From positions 229,001 to 293,000 of the forward strand of contig JACEVL010000499.1 of NCBI GenBank assembly GCA_020284085.1: a stretch of DNA of 64,000 nucleotides, in the 5' to 3' direction. How positions within the stretch are numbered: position 1 is the stretch's first letter; each line of letters starts with the position of its first letter. Both the position numbers and the translations under genes were made by a program. Of this stretch, positions 11,101-20,487 are shown piece by piece. The stretch is from Aporrectodea caliginosa. Its lineage: Eukaryota > Annelida > Clitellata > Crassiclitellata > Lumbricidae. Under the pieces are notes generated by a model that searched no databases, was not told the origin of the DNA, and was given only the letters and a program-made list of their open reading frames with translations.

Positions 11101-12402
11101 ATAATTACCAACTTTAGATAAAAGAACAAATTTCAGTTCCATAGAAATAAAAATAAAAAGCCAGGAACATTAAATTATTTGTTGATTTGCTATCATCAAC
11201 ATTTTTAAAGTTGGCAACAATTCTCAGAATACCATGGCTATACACTCCGCCCATAAACTCGGCCAAAACTTAAATGCAATTATTGACTAAGACTGTATAT
11301 ATAAGTTTGGCTTAGAGCATAGTAAACTAATTAATTTCAAGTATTGTGAATTTTGCAGAACCAAAAACTGAACTGAGATGTCATGTCTACTTTGTGGCTC
11401 ATGAGTTCTCTGCTAAACAAAAATGAAAAAAATGGCAAGAGAAAACAAGGGCATCTCCCTTGAAAACCTTTCCCAAGAACAACAAGTAAAGTACAATTTA
11501 CAACAGTTCAAAAGTCACTAGTGCACAGCACTTTAGTACCATTACCAAACTAATACAGAAACACAAGAGCCTAATTATAGCAGGCCCAACTGGAAACCAG
11601 CCTTCCATTACATCTAAACATCGTGCACTCTGCGGTAGTGAATTGCAAACCAAGTAAAGTGTTCATTACATGTTAATTGTCCAAAAAAGCAGCAATTACA
11701 TTTGGATTTATGAGACAGTAATTGCATTATGACAATTTATATAGTAGGCTATCATCAGTAGCAAGCTACTTCTACAGTGCTTTAAAATATCAACTGTCAT
11801 TGCAAGTGTTAACACTTATGCTTACTGTATTTTGAATGATAAAATGAACATGAGGTCGATTAACTAATACATTTTGGATTAAACTGATACGGTGATACAG
11901 TTTGCTTTCTAATATTTCCAATGCTAAGATTAGTATGTTATAATGCAGTTAATGTAATTTAATATAACAAGACATTTGTAAAGCGCCACTTAGAGTCTCT
12001 CAGAAGCGCTGAACGTGTAGCCATCAAACAGCTGAAAAAGTTCATTTCAGCTTGTAAGCTTTGCTGCTTACTACAACTCCAATGCCAAAACTAACATGAT
12101 CAATACATTTGGGATGATAGCCTAGCAACGGTTTGCCTACAGCAGGATCAATCAATCAATCAATACTTTATTGTTCACCAATTTAAACAATTCACATTCA
12201 CCAATAAGACAGGCATGACAATCCAGTGACAATAAGAAGACCCAAAGGAACAATAAGTTCCGCTAACAGGGTCGATAAATTTCGGCTGACCCAATTTCAG
12301 CAGAGATGCCAATAGAAGCCCACCTGAGTATTCCTCATCAGCAACTGCACGGTTGGATAAGCACGTGACGAGGATAGCAGCCGTCAGAAGCACACGCCAC
12401 AT
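2418..12402 (-). CDS. Ionotropic glutamate receptor without amino-terminal domain (spliced, 6 exons)
   Basis: Six exons on the minus strand join with matching phases (79+83+195+216+148+797 bases, then a stop) to give about 506 residues. In order: signal peptide; ligand-binding half S1 with HEPYTMV and ITITSGREK (the conserved Thr and Arg that bind the amino-acid carboxylate); membrane segment M1; a re-entrant pore loop; M3; S2 with GGQTHKYL and the conserved Glu in FIIES; and M4. Such channels open a cation pore on binding glutamate or a related amino acid at the cell surface. Family members are usually about 900 residues because of a ~380-residue amino-terminal domain. Here only about 25 residues separate the signal peptide from S1, as in kainate-binding proteins and protostome IRs. 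The pore and gate motifs are divergent, so conduction and ligand are uncertain. No paralogue is nearby. Confidence 0.9.
3268..3851. repeat. 23-bp minisatellite in iGluR intron 5
   Basis: About 25 copies of a 23-bp unit built from TTAATCCATTC and TGGTTTAATCTC, with single-base variants and one shortened unit near 3740. It starts about 50 bp upstream of the exon 6 acceptor, so it lies wholly in the intron. Confidence 0.95.
3931..4111 (+). mobile_element. tRNA-like SINE with poly(A) tail
   Basis: The sequence carries an A-box-like TGATAGTTGAATGG and a B box GGGTTCGATACCC at about 3982-3994, the internal RNA polymerase III promoter of tRNA-derived SINEs. It ends in a run of A followed by (AAT)n. 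Related copies are at 49174-49262 and, cut short, at 47896-47937. A 3'-end copy may lie at 61557-61640. Confidence 0.75.
4357..4605 (+). mobile_element. L2/CR1-like LINE 3' end
   Basis: Reads FSIVGPSLWNSLSSDL and WAWVGSASE-stop, typical of the last residues of ORF2 in L2/CR1-type LINEs. It is followed by a 3' untranslated end with GAGCGCCTCTGAGTAG and TGCTATATAAATT. The same 3' end, mostly reversed, recurs at many places in the window. Confidence 0.75.
4622..4769 (-). CDS. iGluR exon 5: end of M1 and pore loop
   Basis: 49 codons plus one base (phase 1), acceptor TTTATTAG, donor AAG|GTCAGA. It completes M1 (VGLFLWLMNMY) and ends in the pore loop GSMWFVFTSLQWQG. In canonical receptors this segment ends ALMQQG. 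Here the Q/R/N selectivity position aligns with Trp. A LINE 3' end lies about 20 bp beyond the donor. Confidence 0.9.
4856..5196 (+). mobile_element. SINE with (ATT)n tail, copy 1
   Basis: The tRNA-like head has GTATAAAGGATAACACTC and CTGTTCGATTCCC. The 3' part (TTATGTCTTCTGTAATTTG to AATAAATATTATT) matches a second copy at 6712-6961, which supports a shared SINE family. Its tail is the (ATT)n tract at 5129-5196. Confidence 0.7.
5757..5890 (-). repeat. Dispersed repeat E, copy 1
   Basis: Contains GAGTACACTGACAGTACACT, GGGAAGATGAGACAG and GAGGCTAAGAAAATGAAG. Other copies are at 46125-46545 (interrupted), 51979-52200 and 63823-64000. No coding capacity is seen. Confidence 0.6.
6430..6712 (-). 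mobile_element. Probable LINE ORF2 C-terminal remnant
   Basis: The minus frame reads SFDIVGPGSWSTGRLPFKIR and then a short basic tail, resembling the FxxxGPxxWNxLPxxLR end of LINE ORF2 proteins. It is degenerate and short, so the call is tentative. Confidence 0.4.
6712..6961 (+). mobile_element. SINE with (ATT)n tail, copy 2
   Basis: The tRNA-like head reads GCGCATTGGATAATACACTG and GAGATCGAACCCGTAGG. The 3' half matches the element at 4856-5196 and ends AATAAAGAATATTATTATT. Confidence 0.7.
7009..7094. mobile_element. 86-bp TTAA-bounded hairpin MITE
   Basis: The ends TTAACCCTTTGACT and AGTCAAAGGGTTAA are perfect inverted repeats. It lies in iGluR intron 4, 12 bp downstream of the exon 4 donor. 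The interior differs from the 71-bp hairpins at 15172, 16333 and 34673. Confidence 0.65.
7106..7321 (-). CDS. iGluR exon 4: end of S1 and first half of M1
   Basis: 72 codons in phase 0, with acceptor ATTTGCAG and donor GTAAGT. It carries DIAAAAITITSGREKYVNF, the family signature with the binding Thr and Arg, and then runs into M1 (WGLISLSVIV). A (GAAT)n tract begins only 25 bp upstream of its acceptor, and a TTAA-bounded hairpin ends 12 bp past its donor. Confidence 0.93.
7346..7485. repeat. (GAAT)n microsatellite in iGluR intron 3
   Basis: About 35 uninterrupted GAAT units, 25 bp upstream of the exon 4 acceptor in gene orientation. In this window GAAT runs are the tails of L2-like LINEs, so it may mark an old insertion. 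Confidence 0.95.
7973..8167 (-). CDS. iGluR exon 3: ligand-binding lobe S1
   Basis: 65 codons in phase 0 at both ends, with acceptor TTTTCTGCAG and donor GTGAGT. It reads HEPYTMVTTDETGNILYSGF and ends in MIGEVIKFD. The Tyr of EPY corresponds to the ligand-contacting aromatic residue of AMPA receptors. Confidence 0.92.
8200..10150. other. iGluR intron 2, mostly unremarkable
   Basis: No exon was found. Around 8345-8440 and again in intron 1 at 11735-11830 there is a related sequence (TTTATATAG and AGCAAGCTACTTCTA), a dispersed repeat of unknown type. The rest is AT-rich unique-looking sequence. Confidence 0.5.
10157..10239 (-). CDS. iGluR exon 2: linker and start of S1
   Basis: The exon lies between TTTGGCAG and GTAAGT. 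It completes the split Glu codon and reads EYVPRHHVERRDVASK then VNNRELRIVTIP. RELRIVTIP is the usual first strand of the glutamate-receptor ligand-binding domain. Length is 83 bases, ending in phase 0. Confidence 0.85.
10395..10765 (-). mobile_element. LINE 3' end split by a MITE
   Basis: Shows the reversed LINE 3' end (ATAGTGCCCCTTCAAGATTT, CTACTCAGAGG, then CGCTCCCGACTACAG) preceded by a (TATG)n tract. It is interrupted at 10466-10678 by a small hAT-type element. Confidence 0.7.
10466..10678. mobile_element. 213-bp hAT-type MITE
   Basis: Flanked by identical 8-bp copies of CTCAGAGG (10458-10465 and 10679-10686). Its ends CATAGGCATAGC and CAGTGGCATAGCC (reverse complement) form the inverted repeat. 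It carries several GCCTCCTCTTG repeats in both orientations. It is inserted inside a LINE 3' end, so it is younger than that copy. Confidence 0.8.
10800..12320. other. iGluR intron 1
   Basis: No exon seen. It holds a short reversed LINE 3' end near 11945-12020 (AAAGCGCCACTTAGAG) and a retroelement tail (TCAA)n with TTTATTGTTCACCA at about 12148-12260. Confidence 0.5.
12324..12402 (-). CDS. iGluR exon 1: start and signal peptide
   Basis: The ATG at 12402-12400 has A at -3 and opens MWRVLLTAAILVTCLSNRA, a clear signal peptide, followed by VADEEYS. The donor is CAG|GTGGGC and the phase is 1. An in-frame ATG 24 codons upstream (12474) would add a charged leader before the signal peptide and has a poorer context, so it is less likely. 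Confidence 0.8.
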
Positions 12403-13079
12403 CTTAACCCCTTCTTTCGCCGACGGCCGCCTTTCGTTGACTGACGCTCTCTGCAGCGACCACCGATTAAACATCTGCTCGGCTGTCCTTGTTCCAGAAA
12501 CCTGGGTTCAAGAGTCACAGAGAACCCGCGCAGCACTGCTCTTAGGCAGGTTACCGTGCACTAGGCCTATACGCGACTTGATGGCGTCTGGATCCGAATC
12601 GTTGTACTCAATAGCCCTACGTACGTGGTCCTCGCAGAGCGGTATAGTCAGGAGACAGACAACGGTTTATCTGCGTCGCAGACCAAACGCCCGATCTCGT
12701 GAGGTAGGCTATACCAGATCGCGGACGTCTGTTTTTTCTGTTATCCCTGAAAATGTCAGGCGACCTTTGACATTAACGCTGAACCCTATTGTCTGTCTGT
12801 TTCTCGACCGATCAGGCGACAATTCTCTGCGACGAAGACTCCAATCCGACCCCGTTTCTTACGGATCGCGTGTACGCAATAATTCGGTCGTGGAAAAGAC
12901 ACGACCGCGTTTTGACCTGTCTAAAACGCGGCCGCCGCCTTTCGCATTATTGATGACAGTCTTTGGCTGCCACGCGTGCTCTGCCTCCGTGATAACGCAG
13001 GCCGTGTTTTCACCATGGCAGCCGTGCAGCAGCAGCAGCAGCTGCAGTGTAGCACCGCTGACTGCAGGCTGGCTGCGAG
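12403..13079 (-). promoter_or_regulatory. Probable iGluR 5' UTR and promoter region, CpG-rich
   Basis: Immediately upstream of the iGluR start the base composition shifts sharply to GC- and CpG-rich (for example GCGGCCGCCGCC near 12930), unlike the AT-rich surroundings. This fits a CpG-rich promoter. No TATA box was identified. The 250-codon open frame on the opposite strand is explained by this composition. Confidence 0.45.
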
Positions 13080-13534
13080 CAGTGCGACCACTCTGCATTT
13101 TCTGAAATATCAAGCTCTTCCCAGAAAAATCCCAAGATTGGGCAAAAGTGTACCAGAAAATCCCAAGTTAATGAAAACGAAAGAGTTGTCATGAAAATAT
13201 ATGAAATGCGTTTTAATAATCACAATTATTCACAAAAATGCCTAGCTAAGAACTCGCAAAGAAAAAACCGGAGCATAACATTGAATTCGCAAATTACAAT
13301 GTTAACCAGTTACAATTATTATAAAAGTCTTTAAGACAGGCCCAATGAGTGAGCTACCCTGTACTCAATATGCTTTTTTTCTAATCTGATTCGCTGCCAC
13401 TGTTGAAAAGTACGGTTGAACTAGTCCATTAACCTTAGAAAAATCCGAAGATTGCTATGTAAAATCCCCAGATCCCAAGTTGACCCTCCAAACTCCCAAG
13501 ATCTTGGGAAAAATCCCAAGGAGTGGTCACACTG
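13080..13534. mobile_element. 455-bp hAT-type MITE
   Basis: Flanked by exact 8-bp duplications GCTGCGAG (13072-13079 and 13535-13542). The ends are CAGTGCGACCACTC and, reversed, CAGTGTGACCACTC. It contains repeated AATCCCAAG motifs and no coding sequence. Confidence 0.85.
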
Positions 13535-14310
13535 GCTGCGAGCAATGATGCGGCTGGTCGCGTCTGCTGCAGGGACTTTGCTGCCGTGTGCAGAGCGCTG
13601 TGCCGATCACGGTCTGTACAGCTTGGCGTACGGCATATGCAGGTGAACAGCGAATTACGAGACAGGCTCAGACTGTGTGGATGTTGCTATGTCAGACACT
13701 CTCGAAAGAGCTACAGATCTTGTCCTGAAATGCGTACGCCTTTACTTGGAGAGGCAGCGTTTGGCTCGACAAGATCCATGACCCAAGTCACCCAACGCGT
13801 TAGACGTGTCATGGATTGAACCATCCAATGCTTCTGGTCAATGTATATCGAGCTTCAAATAAATGAAAATGTACATATTGGACGAGGTCTTAGGGTTTGA
13901 CTTACACACGATGAAGGCGGGTGTTTGGCTTGCGTAATCCTAAGGAACCTGTGAACGGATGGGTTAACATTCTGTTATTCCCCAAAAAATTCTGAGAAAA
14001 TTGATCCTTTCAGGCTTTCTCCCTGACGATTTTCCTAGTTTTGATAAACACTGTTCTAGAGCTGATTCTACTCTTTTTCTGATTAATTCTCTCAAACCCT
14101 TTTCACATCCTTCACGACCTCCTCCCTCCCCATATGGTCACTCCATAGGCCTACAATACGCGACCCAGGCCACATGATCTCACCCTACCTAGAATGTTTT
14201 ATTTTGATAATGTTATATAACTGCATAAATGTTTCTATTATTATTTATTTCTTCTGTAAGCTACTGTGCGTTTGCTGGCAGTCAAATAAAGAATATTCTT
14301 ACTTATCTTA

Positions 14311-14465
14311 CTCTGGTTAGAACGCTTGCCTTGTAACGTGAACAGTACAAGTTCGAATCTCCCCCGAGACGGTTACTGTGTAGGGACCTTGAGCAAGTCC
14401 TTTACTCACAATTGCTCAGTGCCATCGATTGATACTTGATCAATCGAAAGCTTAATAAATGAGGA
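14311..14465 (+). mobile_element. tRNA-like SINE
   Basis: TGGTTAGAACGCTTGCC and AAGTTCGAATCTCC resemble A and B boxes. The downstream part (ACTGTGTAGGGACCTTGAGC, CACAATTGCTCAGTGCC) recurs at 57290-57410. Confidence 0.6.
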
Positions 14466-14589
14466 CTAAATATCTGCCAGTTGAGCAATGTCTTCTCACC
14501 TAAACGAAACCCACTTTAGCAGCTCTCTCTATCTCTCTGTCTCTTTCTGTCTGTATGTCATGCAGAGAGTGACAGACAAGTCCTACCCA

Positions 14590-14880
14590 GGTGCCAGAGG
14601 ATGGGGTTTAGGGTAATGGTAACATTCTGGCAGGAAGAGGCAACGGACACGGGATCGCTTCCAGGTACCCTCACTAAGGGTCGACTACGCCTTTTCATTC
14701 GCCAGATGGCGTTGAAAGTAATGAGTAGTAGGATGTAATGGGATCCTTGCATGGCTGACAACAGTTAAATTCAAGTCTTGTAATAATTTGTGAACATCCG
14801 TTCATACTATGAATTGTAATCATACTGCGTACTTGTCAGTTTGAAACTATTAAACAAAGATTATTATAGATTATTATGCC
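14590..14880 (+). mobile_element. SINE-like repeat ending in GATTATTAT
   Basis: The 3' part (TTGCATGGCTGACAACAG to ACTATTAAACAAAGATT) is repeated at 14935-15063, with few differences, as a 5'-truncated copy. Such 3'-anchored truncation is typical of retrotransposed SINEs. Confidence 0.6.
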
Positions 14881-14934
14881 ACACTGCTGACTCACGCCTC
14901 TTCTCTGCGGTCTTGGGACCCGGGGCATGTAAAT

Positions 14935-15063
14935 GGCTCCCCTTGCATGGCTGCCAACAGTTAAATTCGAGCCTTGTAATAATTTTTGATCGTCCGTTCA
15001 TACTATGAATTGTGATCATACTGGGTACTTGTCAGTATGAAACTATTAAACGAAGATTATTAT
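14935..15063 (+). mobile_element. 5'-truncated copy of the preceding SINE
   Basis: Matches 14745-14872 closely (GTTAAATTC, GTCCGTTCATACTATG, ACTTGTCAGTATGAAAC) and ends AACGAAGATTATTATA. Confidence 0.6.
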
Positions 15064-15171
15064 ATCGCATGGCAACTGGGTAGGAACAATCTAGCACCTT
15101 CCTAAATGCTCCTTTTTTAAAGTCGGGTTAGGAACACAATGACTCAATGTGCAGAACCAGCTGTGTGTGGT

Positions 15172-15242
15172 TTAACCCTTTAACGACGAGTGTGTACTAA
15201 AATGTATGGGAAACTATAAGCAGCTCGTCGTTAAAGGGTTAA
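15172..15242. mobile_element. 71-bp TTAA-bounded hairpin, copy 1
   Basis: The ends TTAACCCTTTAACGACGAG and CTCGTCGTTAAAGGGTTAA are perfect 19-bp inverted repeats. The centre carries GTACTAAAATGTATGGGAAA. Same length and similar centre as copies at 16333 and 34673. Confidence 0.75.
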
Positions 15243-15774
15243 AATGCAAGCCCATTTGTAAACCTCATCATTTCCCTAGGGTCAGTCTAAGAACAAGAGA
15301 ACATGCCTACAGAAAGAGACAGGTCCTAGATTGGATGTACAACAAAGGTTCTGCTTCACAATCACCATCCAACAAAAACAACTCCATTTAAATTCTTGAA
15401 GCTTTTAGACTTGCATCAACACAGTTCTTAATGTACTTCAGACATACATTAAGCACGTAACCCGTGTTTTGTTTCACATTCTCTCTTGCCTAACTACTGT
15501 TCTACACTCAAATACAACAAACTATCGAATTCCAAAACAACGCGTTCCACGTCCTGGAAACTCCATTTTTCTTTCATCAGATGACTGATTTTTAGTAGAA
15601 ATCGAAAACTTGCTACGAGATAAAAGTTGCAACCAGATGTAAATGTCAGAGACGATCACGCATCTCTCTACTTGGCATCTGAAATTGCTTCGAGGCCCTG
15701 TCAAACAGAAACAGTCATCTAAGTTATTTGACATATTGCCTGTACCTGGTCTTCATTCATTCATTCATTCATTC

Positions 15775-16106
15775 CAGAGATGGGTACCTAATCGATTAGA
15801 TTCTAATCGATTAGCTAATCGATTAGACAAACAGCTAATTCTAATACTAATCGATTAGATACAAGATTTTACTAATCTAATTGTAATCAATTAGCAAATT
15901 TCACAAGCTAATTCTAATTCTAATCGATTAGCAATTTAACTGATTGATTAGCTAATCGATCAGCGGTTTGTCTAAGTTTGGTTAATTCTAATTCTAATCG
16001 ATTAGCTACAAGATTTTGTCACTTCTAATTTTAATCGATTAGCAAATTTCAGAAGCAAATTCTAATTCTAATCAATTAGCAATTTAACTAATTGTGCTCA
16101 TCTCTG
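15775..16106. mobile_element. 332-bp hAT-type MITE made of AATCGATTAG repeats
   Basis: Flanked by ATTCATTC (15767-15774) and ATTCATTG (16107-16114), inside a LINE (TTCA)n tail. Ends are CAGAGATGGGTAC and, reversed, CAGAGATGAGCAC. Nearly all of the interior is a degenerate tandem array of the self-complementary unit CTAATCGATTAG. Confidence 0.75.
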
Positions 16107-16332
16107 ATTCATTGAATTCATTCATGGATTCATGGCATTCGCATAGATTCTCTTAAAATATCTATCCATTAAATTCGTAAACTAAATCTCTGTAAGACAA
16201 ACAAAATTTAATCGTAAGTAATTCAACATTCATTCCTGTTCATTAAATGAAGTATTTATAGATGTGACCATATTCTTCAGCTACTGTGACACAGATATAC
16301 CACTGGAAATCTTCTAATATCAGATTTTTATC

Positions 16333-16403
16333 TTAACACTTCAAAAACGAGCATGTACTAAAATTGACTGGGAAACCAAAGCAGCTCATTGTTAAAGTGT
16401 TAA
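16333..16403. mobile_element. 71-bp TTAA-bounded hairpin, copy 2
   Basis: Begins TTAACACTTCAAAAACGAG and ends GTTAAAGTGTTAA. The centre GTACTAAAATTGACTGGGAA matches copies 1 and 3. Confidence 0.75.
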
Positions 16404-16704
16404 AAGCCTTAAAAATCATAAATAACAATTTAAACAATTGCCAATATTTGCAACTAAATTCAATAAAACTAACAAAATGACAGTAATATCAATATCCGGG
16501 CATGCAGCCAAATTATTTATTTTATAAACAAAACTGCATCAATAATTTAAAGTATGGCACAGAGCCAAATTCTGCGTTTTCCTACCCTTGGTTTATATTC
16601 ACTGCCTGTAATCCGTCTGTCCCTCAAATAGACATGGAAGTCCTGTGGATGTTCTTCCCATCTTCTGGCTACAGTCTAATAACCAAAAATCAACACCATA
16701 AAAT

Positions 16705-17040
16705 TCATTCATTCATTTCGAACATTTATATAGCGCCCCTTCAAGAAAACTACTCAGAGGCGCTCCCGACTCCAGCACGGCCAAAAAGAACAGTTTTAAG
16801 GTGAGAAAAGAACATAGGAGAGAAGGTCCTAGGAAAGAGGCGAAGCTCCAAAGGGAGGTCATTCCAGGTCGAGGGACCCACCACCAAGAAAGCATGGTTC
16901 TGCATAGAGGATGTTCTGGCAAAAGGGACAAGTAGGAGATCCTGTTCAGATGAGCGGAGGGATCAAGAGCCCCTAGCACTAAGGACAGGGCAGCAGAGTT
17001 CGCGAAGATAGGCAGGAGCGAGACCCAATATGCAGCATCA
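16705..17040 (-). mobile_element. L2/CR1-like LINE 3' end
   Basis: Preceded by (TTCA)n, it contains TTTATATAGCGCCCCTTCAA, CTCAGAGGCGCTCCCGACTC and then about 250 bp of decayed ORF2 C-terminus in the minus direction. Confidence 0.7.
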
Positions 17041-17414
17041 GACTAGAATCAGTAAAATGAAAGCTAATCAAGAAGCAAAACATGAAACTACTGTTAATTA
17101 TATTACTGATGGCTAGTAACAAACCCATCTTATGATCTTAGACTACTGGCTATGTACTGCTACATAAATATGTGTACAAGTCCTTCTCAAGAATAAATGT
17201 TGCAGTGTTTTGCCTAAAATAAAGTATCTGGCAACGAAACTTATAGTTTCTGCACAAGAACAATTGCATCAGTTTTTAAATGTATGCAATTTAGTAAATG
17301 CATGAAATATCTAGAATTGCAGAAAACTTAGCCTACTTTGAAGGCTTCTTATCCTGAAGAGGCTCTCATATTAATACAAATCAACAGAAATTGACTCTTA
17401 AGTACCTTAGGAAC

Positions 17415-17640
17415 AAAGTTGTACACCACTTGTTTTAAAAAGACCCAGCATCCCAAAAATTATTATGCCTGACTCATGGTACACAGTGCCTAGTGAACAA
17501 ATCTATTACCAAAAGAGCCTTTTATTCTGATTGGTGCAATGCAAGTTTTAAAAAGACTAAGTATCCCAAAAATTATTATGACCTACTCGTGGTTCACAGT
17601 GCTTAGCAAGTTTTTTACCAAAAGAGCCTTTCATTCTGAT
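17415..17640 (+). repeat. Two tandem ~120-bp direct repeats
   Basis: Both copies contain AAAAAGAC, ATCCCAAAAATTATTATG and ACCAAAAGAGCCTTT, about 120 bp apart. No coding potential. Confidence 0.6.
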
Positions 17641-17833
17641 AGAAATAAAACATTCTGAACGCAACAGATGCATCATCCGTAATGCAATTTATAGGAAGAA
17701 CATGGGAACTTTCATTCCTCATGGAGTCATTGGGATGGTGTTTGCACTTGGGATTCATAAAAATTCTATAATGCCTACTGTTTCCCTTCCAATCACATCA
17801 AAGTTTCGATTTCTTAATTCACAGTTCCTGTAA

Positions 17834-18248
17834 CGAACTGGCTACGGTACCGTCCGACCGGTACCGTTATTTCTTTTCTACGGTACCGTCCGCAAATAAT
17901 CTATGGGCGATTGCACATATCTATGGCGTGTACATCCGGTTGAAATAAATATTGGGAAAAGCCTGTCACGTTCAGTTGTTGTCTTCGCGTCGAATTTTTC
18001 TATGGCCGACAACTTGAGGCTCGGTTAGGGCCAGGTTAGTATTCGTGTGGTCGTTTAGTGTCAAATTAGGCGTCGTGAGGGTCGGTTAGGGTCAGGGTTA
18101 GGGTTAGTTTCGTTCATCTCTTAACTACTGCGCTATTGGTGGTTAGGCTTTCACGCCATAGATATGTGCAATCGCCCATAGATTATTTGCGGACGGTACC
18201 GTAGAAAAGAAATAACGGTACCGGTCGGACGGTACCGTAGCCAGTGCC
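17834..18248. mobile_element. MULE-like palindromic MITE
   Basis: Flanked by 9-bp copies of TTCCTGTAA (17825-17833 and 18249-18257), the length expected for Mutator-like elements. Inverted repeats of about 100 bp contain CTGGCTACGGTACCGTCCG. The ~215-bp centre holds several GGTTAGGG motifs. No open frame of note. Confidence 0.75.
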
Positions 18249-18282
18249 TTCCTGTAAACCAAAATAGTCCGTAAGCATATAT

Positions 18283-18545
18283 GGGGTCAGCCCGAATCCC
18301 CGAAACCCAAATCCCCGAAAACGCTGAAAACAGACAAAACCCGATTTCCCGAAAACAGTTTTCTAGAAAGCGGCCGAACTATTCAGAGTTAAATTGTAAA
18401 CATGACATGGCCTTGATGTATATTGATATGCTGCCTATTCAAATGTTTATTTGTTAATTATATTCTTTCGAGTTGGACTTAGAAAATTAATTTCGGGGAT
18501 CCGGCCGAAATGCCTTTCGGGGATTCGGGTATTCGGCCCGCACCC
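18283..18545. mobile_element. Fold-back MITE, tandem-repeat termini (member 1)
   Basis: 8-bp duplications GCATATAT at 18275-18282 and 18546-18553. Ends GGGGTCAGCCCGAATCCCCG and, reversed, GGGTGCGGGCCGAATACCCG. The ends are built from repeats of AATCCCCGAAA. Confidence 0.75.
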
Positions 18546-18828
18546 GCATATATGGGGGGGACTGTAGACCCTACATAGATGTTGGGACTGCGTTCCTCGC
18601 AAGTTGATCTTCAACCCTCTGTCATGAAATCTGTTGCACAAACATGCACGCTAAGAGTTAGGTTTTATTGACAATCTTTGATTTATTGCATATTAAAATG
18701 CGTACTTTTCCCTAAAGTACTGTGTAAATAAATAAGGTCAGTGTGGAAGACGGTTTTAGGCCATCCAGAAATTACTGCACATCTACTGTCCAGTCAATGA
18801 GGTAGAGGTCGTAGACTCGTAGTAGTAG

Positions 18829-18935
18829 TTTCAGTTTAACGACTAGTGCTGTGTGATAACAAAGATCATTAGCGTCGCCCTCCTCCTTTATCCAGGCTAG
18901 GGACTGGCACTGCCAGAGTACGATCAGTGGCGAAG
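18829..18935 (-). repeat. Block A repeat, reversed copy
   Basis: Reversed copy of a ~75-bp module with GTGCCAGTCCC, AGGAGGAGGGCGACGCTAAT and TTAAACTGAAACTACTAC. Other copies cluster at 43.7-56.5 kb. Confidence 0.6.
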
Positions 18936-19351
18936 ATAGGTAGAGGTCGTGCTATTTAATTAGTTGTTTCACTGATTTTCTCACCTTCCCATTAAAACAC
19001 AGCCAGTTAATCGCCCACTGGGCATGGGGTGGAATAACGAGACAGGCGTAGACAAGGGCAACACTAGGTAACACTTCGTACCACATCTTGTTCGACAAAA
19101 TCGCCCTCAACAACGAACAAAATGTCCACCACACCAAAGTCAAGGCCAAGGACCCGTCTACGCTGTTTCCCTACTTTCTGCAGATGATAATCTATAACTC
19201 AATTTTATAGCGCTATTATTAGCGTAACATGCCGCGAGTTCTAATTTTGACCCAGTCTTGTCGGGTCGTAATTTTCTAGGAAACAATAAGTAGTTCAACG
19301 ATGTAAAGTTCTCTCTTGGATTACTATTAATTCGCTTTTGTGTTCATGTAA

Positions 19352-19810
19352 GGGGCCGTCCATAAATGACGTCACGCAATTTTGGCTGATTTTTAACCCC
19401 CTCCCCTCGTCACACTTCGTCACAAAAGTAACACCCCCTCTGAAAATGACGTCACAAAGCTCTAACCCCCTAAAACCAAATTTCCATGGCGAAGCAAAAT
19501 GCTCCTTCATGGAACAAATAGCCTAGGGAAAGCATGAATATTTTAAAATCTAACGGTGACCAAATATTGAAATAATTAGAAAATTATTAATAATGGTGCC
19601 CGTATACATTAAAATAATTAAAAAAATAATAAAAATTTAATCCTCAAAATTTGTGCAGTTATTATTAAAATTGAATTGTTGTTAATTTGTTAAATTTAAT
19701 AACATAGACCTGGTGTGACGTCACATTTCTCAGACCCCTCCCCACGTCACACATCGTCACAAATTTCCGAACCCCCCCCTAGGTGCGTGACGTCATTTAT
19801 GGACGGCCCC
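19352..19810. mobile_element. PIF/Harbinger-like MITE
   Basis: Inverted ends GGGGCCGTCCATAAATGACG, flanked by TAA (19349-19351 and 19811-19813), fitting the 3-bp TWA duplication of PIF/Harbinger. The ends carry repeated GTCACA and CCCCTCC motifs. The interior is AT-rich and non-coding. Confidence 0.75.
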
Positions 19811-20009
19811 TAAGACCAAGTACAAACACACACTATTATGCTGTTTAGAGGTTAGTCTTTGGTTTATATAGCACGGCGTTAATCTGGCATAGCTAGGGTT
19901 GCCAGGTGTCCGGTAATGAACCGGACAGTCCGGTATTTGGATAATTTGTACGGTCAGAAATGAGAAGGAAATTGCATGGGTCTGTTTGGGCATATATGCA
20001 GAATGGAAA

Positions 20010-20240
20010 ATAATAGAAAAATAAAACTGTCGTGATGGGAATGATGGTTGGAAGGGGACGAAGAGGAATTAGACCTAACAGAGAATGGACTGATGACATC
20101 AGGGATTGGTGTAAACAAGACCTACACATGTAGCTTGAATATATTGGCGCAAGACAGAGGATTGTGGAAACAGATGACGAAATTTGCATTGGACACCTAC
20201 GGGCTTTCGGCCCATGGATCCTGATGATGATGATGATGCG
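20010..20240 (+). mobile_element. LINE 3' end with (GAT)n tail
   Basis: Reads GRGRRGIRPNREWTDDIRDW, then WILMMMM over the GAT repeat. The WxDDIxxW motif near the end of ORF2 followed by a short tandem tail is typical of some non-LTR retrotransposons. Confidence 0.65.
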
Positions 20241-20487
20241 CATGAAAAAATGCCGAAACATGTTTAAAAGTCTTCCTAACCATGACGATTACTGTATTAT
20301 ATATTATTAAAGCATAAGCAATGCCTACGGCAGGGCCTACGTTGGATTGACACGGACTTACTTAGAAACTATCTTGTTGCCTATAATGGTACCGGCCCGC
20401 TATTCCGGGGGCCGCTATTCCGGGGTCCGCTATTCCGGGGGCCGCTATTCCGGGTCCACTATTCCGGGGGTCCGCTATTCCGGACTA

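Noticed and set aside
12353..13105. Long plus-strand open frame of about 250 codons opposite iGluR exon 1
   Set aside because: It overlaps the iGluR start antisense, lies in a CpG-rich stretch that lacks stops by composition, runs into a hAT MITE, and has no recognisable domain.
18045..18110. GGTTAGGG motifs as a telomere or chromosome end
   Set aside because: Only a few imperfect repeats inside a palindromic MITE, with ordinary sequence on both sides.
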